This document shows, one piece after another, positions 7,408-9,292 of a stretch of DNA of 9,292 nucleotides (the stretch's first letter is position 1; each line of letters starts with the position of its first letter). The notes under the pieces are model-generated. The model made no database searches. It was not told the origin of the DNA and saw nothing but the letters and a program-made list of their open reading frames with translations. Made by a program: the position numbers and the translations under genes. The stretch comes from Thiotrichaceae bacterium (GTDB lineage: Bacteria; Pseudomonadota; Gammaproteobacteria; Thiotrichales; Thiotrichaceae), in NCBI GenBank assembly GCA_027008885.1, contig JALVDQ010000303.1, positions 1 to 9,292 on the forward strand, read 5' to 3'.

Positions 7408-7741
7408 AATTATTCTCTAGTCCTTTCTCTAATCTCTTGAATCAAATAGTTTTTATAAGCCCTGCCGGCTGTTCATTTGAGGATCTCTCAGGCGCATCTT
7501 TCACAAGCACACCAACATGTACCCCGTGCATTTAGAACACCTTTAAATCATCTTCTGATAAGTTTTACCGATTTTAACCTTTCCGAAAAGATCTTGCACG
7601 TTTATATCTCTCAAAACCTACGACATTCAGCTTTTTAAATGCAATCATTGTGGGTTATTCCTGGCTAAATGGGCAAGAAGCTTTATCTTGTTTTTATGTC
7701 ATTTTATCAGAAAAGGCAGCATTGCCTTTTTTCCGGCGTTC
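7408..7741. other. Intergenic region between acetylesterase and glycosidase genes
   Basis: This 334-bp stretch lies between two minus-strand genes. It starts, in their direction, with the terminator at 7711-7732 and is otherwise AT-rich. I see an 8-bp palindrome AAGATCTT (7588-7595), a small AGCC/GGCT hairpin (7458-7470) and a TATAAA box (7457-7452, reverse strand) without a matching -35. No small gene or riboswitch was recognised. The gap plus terminator suggest the glycosidase gene has its own promoter. Confidence 0.6.
7711..7732 (-). terminator. Rho-independent terminator of the acetylesterase gene, possibly bidirectional
   Basis: AAAAGGCA (7711-7718) and TGCCTTTT (7723-7730) form an 8-bp stem around GCAT, 9 bp beyond the acetylesterase stop. 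The flanking A and T runs give a U-tract on either strand: four T on the reverse strand, six on the plus strand. Confidence 0.7.
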
Positions 7742-8548
7742 TTAATTGCTGCTTCTGGTCCTGAATGCCTTGAAAATCCGCTTCCCCTGAAGAATGGTGC
7801 CGCGAGCCGTCAAGTGTGTTGTGTCGGATTTTTCCAGACCATACATGCTGACAAAGGAAATTGTCGGGTCTTGCATTGAAAGCCTGATCTGGGCATCAAC
7901 CACCTGGGGATGCAATTTTACCTGTGGATGTTGTTCGTCAACGCTGAGTATCACCGGAAGTTTGGGAATGCGCAGTACATTATTTCTTAAATGCTGCAAC
8001 ATTCTTTTCAGGTGTCCATAATACTCATTCGCAAGCCTGTCATTGGCAGCGTCACTCTCTCCCTGAATCCAGATAATTGCGCGTGGTATAACGGTATATC
8101 CCTGTGCTTTCAGTTCCGCTATGGCGCGTTTCAGGTTTGCCACCATGTCATCATACATGCCGTGATGACCTGGTGCTTTCCAGTCAGTTTTCAGGCTGCT
8201 GCCACCGGAACTGTATTTGAATATGGCAGGCTTGTAGCGGGCATACAGGGCATTGCGGGCAAAGCTTACTTCTGGTCCAAAATGACCGGCACGAAAATGT
8301 CCTGCCTGCGGACTAAGTGTTTGCCATTGCTTCTGGGATGAGCTGTAATGAAGTGCTTCAAAATAAAAGGGTATTCTGCTATCAAGATGATGCGGGTCAG
8401 AGGGATAGTATGCCGCATCACTACGCCAGCCCTGCATATTGGACTGACCTGCCATAATGAAAAGATCAATATTTTCAGCAAATATCGGCATACTTAAAAG
8501 CAGTAAAAGCAAGACAGCGAGAGTTCTTGTTGGATGATTTTTCGTCAT
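7742..8548 (-). CDS. Secreted SASA-domain carbohydrate acetylesterase (CE6/sialate O-acetylesterase-like)
   Basis: The 268-residue protein has a Sec signal peptide (about 1-24, LAVLLLLLLSMPIFA before ENIDLF) and a single SGNH-fold SASA domain. Seen motifs: the nucleophile block IMAGQSNMQGW (31-41, Ser36), FGPEVSFA (90-97), WIQGESDA (160-167), and the C-terminal DTTHLTARG block with Asp242 and His245 for the triad. Enzymes of this type remove O-acetyl groups from sugars (acetylxylan, sialate or other polysaccharides); which one cannot be told. The active site is complete. The ATG is required to keep the signal peptide intact but has no Shine-Dalgarno; TTGAAA and CAATAT spaced 17 bp lie just upstream. 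It follows mfd after a long palindrome and precedes the secreted glycosidase, a plausible functional partner. Confidence 0.85.
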   Translation of the reverse strand: MTKNHPTRTLAVLLLLLLSMPIFAENIDLFIMAGQSNMQGWRSDAAYYPSDPHHLDSRIPFYFEALHYSSSQKQWQTLSPQAGHFRAGHFGPEVSFARNALYARYKPAIFKYSSGGSSLKTDWKAPGHHGMYDDMVANLKRAIAELKAQGYTVIPRAIIWIQGESDAANDRLANEYYGHLKRMLQHLRNNVLRIPKLPVILSVDEQHPQVKLHPQVVDAQIRLSMQDPTISFVSMYGLEKSDTTHLTARGTILQGKRIFKAFRTRSSN

Positions 8549-8559
8549 ATTGGTTGGGA

Positions 8560-8588
8560 ATATTGCCGTTTTATCTAAAGGATTTCAA
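8560..8588 (-). promoter_or_regulatory. Weak candidate promoter of the acetylesterase gene
   Basis: On the reverse strand TTGAAA (8588-8583) and CAATAT (8565-8560) are 17 bp apart. The -10 ends 11 nt before the ATG, so the leader would be only a few nucleotides, consistent with the missing ribosome-binding site. Only three of six -10 bases match the consensus. Confidence 0.25.
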
Positions 8589-8616
8589 GTAGTTTTAAAG
8601 ACCTGCCGTTTCCTGT

Positions 8617-8740
8617 AACCTGCCTGGAAATATGAGTGGTAGCGAGGGAAAGCTGATTGAGCTGGATTTTTTATCAATTTGAGGGAAAATCTAGCCAAAT
8701 TCAGCTTTTCTGCAGTAGGCTCACTATTTCCAGACAGGTT
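8617..8740. repeat. 124-bp imperfect palindrome (MITE-like or long hairpin) after mfd
   Basis: The outer arms AACCTGCCTGGAAATA (8617-8632) and TATTTCCAGACAGGTT (8725-8740) pair with one mismatch. Pairing resumes inward at AGCTGA/TCAGCT (8651-8656 and 8701-8706) and at GCTGGATTTT/AAAATCTAGC (8661-8670 and 8686-8695, one G-T), leaving a 15-nt loop. The arms between are alignable with small offsets. It fills the space from 1 nt beyond the mfd stop almost to the acetylesterase promoter. ACCTGCC also occurs at 8601-8607 and again at 8618-8624. It could be a non-autonomous element with terminal inverted repeats or the mfd transcript end structure; no target duplication is evident. Confidence 0.6.
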
Positions 8741-8741
8741 C

Positions 8742-9292
8742 TTAATTAATCTCTTGTGTGATACTGATTTCCCTGAGAAAACGCTTAATCCATTGCACCC
8801 GTTGTTGCAGTGTTTGCATTTCTTCATATTCAAAGTAAATTTTATCCTGTCCTTTGATTTTAAACTCCCAGGGGCGTTTTTGCACGACTGCCATGATTTT
8901 GACTGGATCAATATTCGGTTTCTGATTAAACAGGATACGTCCGCCTTCGGCGCTCATATCAAGTTTTATAATTCCCAGTTTTTGCGCAATTTGTTTAAGG
9001 CGTGTGGTTTCAAATAGATTATTGACTGCTTCAGGCAATAAGCCAAAACGGTCAATCATTTCAACTTTAAGATCGCGCAAGGCTTCCTTATCTTCTGCGC
9101 TGGCAATGCGTTTATACATAATCAGGCGGTTATGCACATCGGGCAGATAATCATCCGGGATGAGCGCAGGCACACCAAGATCAACGCTTGTGCGTGTTTC
9201 TGATTTATCCAGTTCCGGCAGTTTGCCTGATTTGAGTGCCTTGACAGCGCGCTCCAGCAAGTCGTTATACAGGCTAAAGCCAACCTCCTGAA
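8742..9292 (-). CDS. mfd: Transcription-repair coupling factor Mfd, C-terminal fragment
   Basis: The reverse strand is open from the window edge to TAA at 8744-8742, giving about 182 C-terminal residues of a protein normally near 1150. EVGFSLYNDLLERAVKALKSGK at the edge is the end of the RecG-like translocase region, and ALIPDDYLPDVHNRLIMYKR begins the D7 (TRCF) domain, which continues through LRDLKVEMIDRFGLLPEA to the C-terminus. Mfd removes RNA polymerase stalled at DNA damage and recruits UvrA; D7 autoinhibits the UvrA-binding module. There is no real start in the window: reading continues upstream of the TTG at 9260. The reading frame is intact. Confidence 0.96.
   Translation of the reverse strand, partial: QEVGFSLYNDLLERAVKALKSGKLPELDKSETRTSVDLGVPALIPDDYLPDVHNRLIMYKRIASAEDKEALRDLKVEMIDRFGLLPEAVNNLFETTRLKQIAQKLGIIKLDMSAEGGRILFNQKPNIDPVKIMAVVQKRPWEFKIKGQDKIYFEYEEMQTLQQRVQWIKRFLREISITQEIN

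Noticed and set aside
7440..7560. Possible riboswitch before the glycosidase gene (CTGAGA at 7491-7486 on the reverse strand, then TGAAC)
   Set aside because: It faintly recalls a TPP riboswitch, but the essential CTGATCTGG block and closing stems are absent. No GEMM (c-di-GMP) or cobalamin core was found either.
7991..8341. A 116-residue plus-strand ORF with hydrophobic, Cys-rich translation
   Set aside because: It is the shadow of the acetylesterase gene, whose catalytic motifs fix the coding strand.
8585..8911. A 108-residue minus-strand ORF
   Set aside because: It overlaps the mfd 3' end out of frame and reads through the 124-bp palindrome; no family features.

Overview
This window looks like chromosomal DNA from a moderately AT-rich gammaproteobacterium. 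That placement rests on the housekeeping proteins (PurA, RsuA, DarP/YjgA, MurI, Mfd), which all read like gammaproteobacterial versions, and DarP is essentially a proteobacterial marker. I cannot name the genus. No rRNA, tRNA, CRISPR array, integrase or transposase gene is visible.

Layout. The left edge (1-133, minus) holds the first 44 codons of a GltD-like NAD(P)/Fe-S oxidoreductase. It is divergent from purA (446-1741, plus) across a 312-bp control region. purA is followed by a repeat-rich intergenic stretch with a REP-like palindrome pair bounded by an 11-bp inverted repeat, and then by rsuA (2036-2737, plus), which has no Shine-Dalgarno sequence. rsuA converges on a long minus-strand series through two hairpins. 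Reading in the direction of transcription, that series is: the 3' end of mfd (9292-8742), a secreted SASA/CE6-type acetylesterase (8548-7742), a secreted clan GH-A-like glycosidase candidate (7407-5719), murI (5641-4805), darP (4798-4268) and an unrecognised outer-membrane beta-barrel protein with a helical insert (4032-2857).

How the genes relate. Most are unconnected housekeeping functions: AMP synthesis, 16S rRNA pseudouridylation, D-glutamate supply for peptidoglycan, 50S maturation and transcription-coupled repair. murI and darP are separated by 6 nt and are probably co-transcribed. The accessory content is the envelope/secreted set. The acetylesterase and glycosidase are adjacent, co-directional and both exported, which suggests joint action on an acetylated polysaccharide; this is inference from context. 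The beta-barrel gene has its own upstream region with three palindromes, two of them near-identical 16-mers exactly 160 bp apart.

The most unusual material is non-coding: a G-run motif repeated in three intergenic regions, a 124-bp imperfect palindrome behind mfd, a hairpin whose 3' arm contains the only ribosome-binding candidate of murI, and a possible MerR-type operator in the divergent promoter of the first gene. No single obvious new multi-gene system is present. The best candidates for something undescribed are the glycosidase/esterase pair and the beta-barrel protein with its palindromes.
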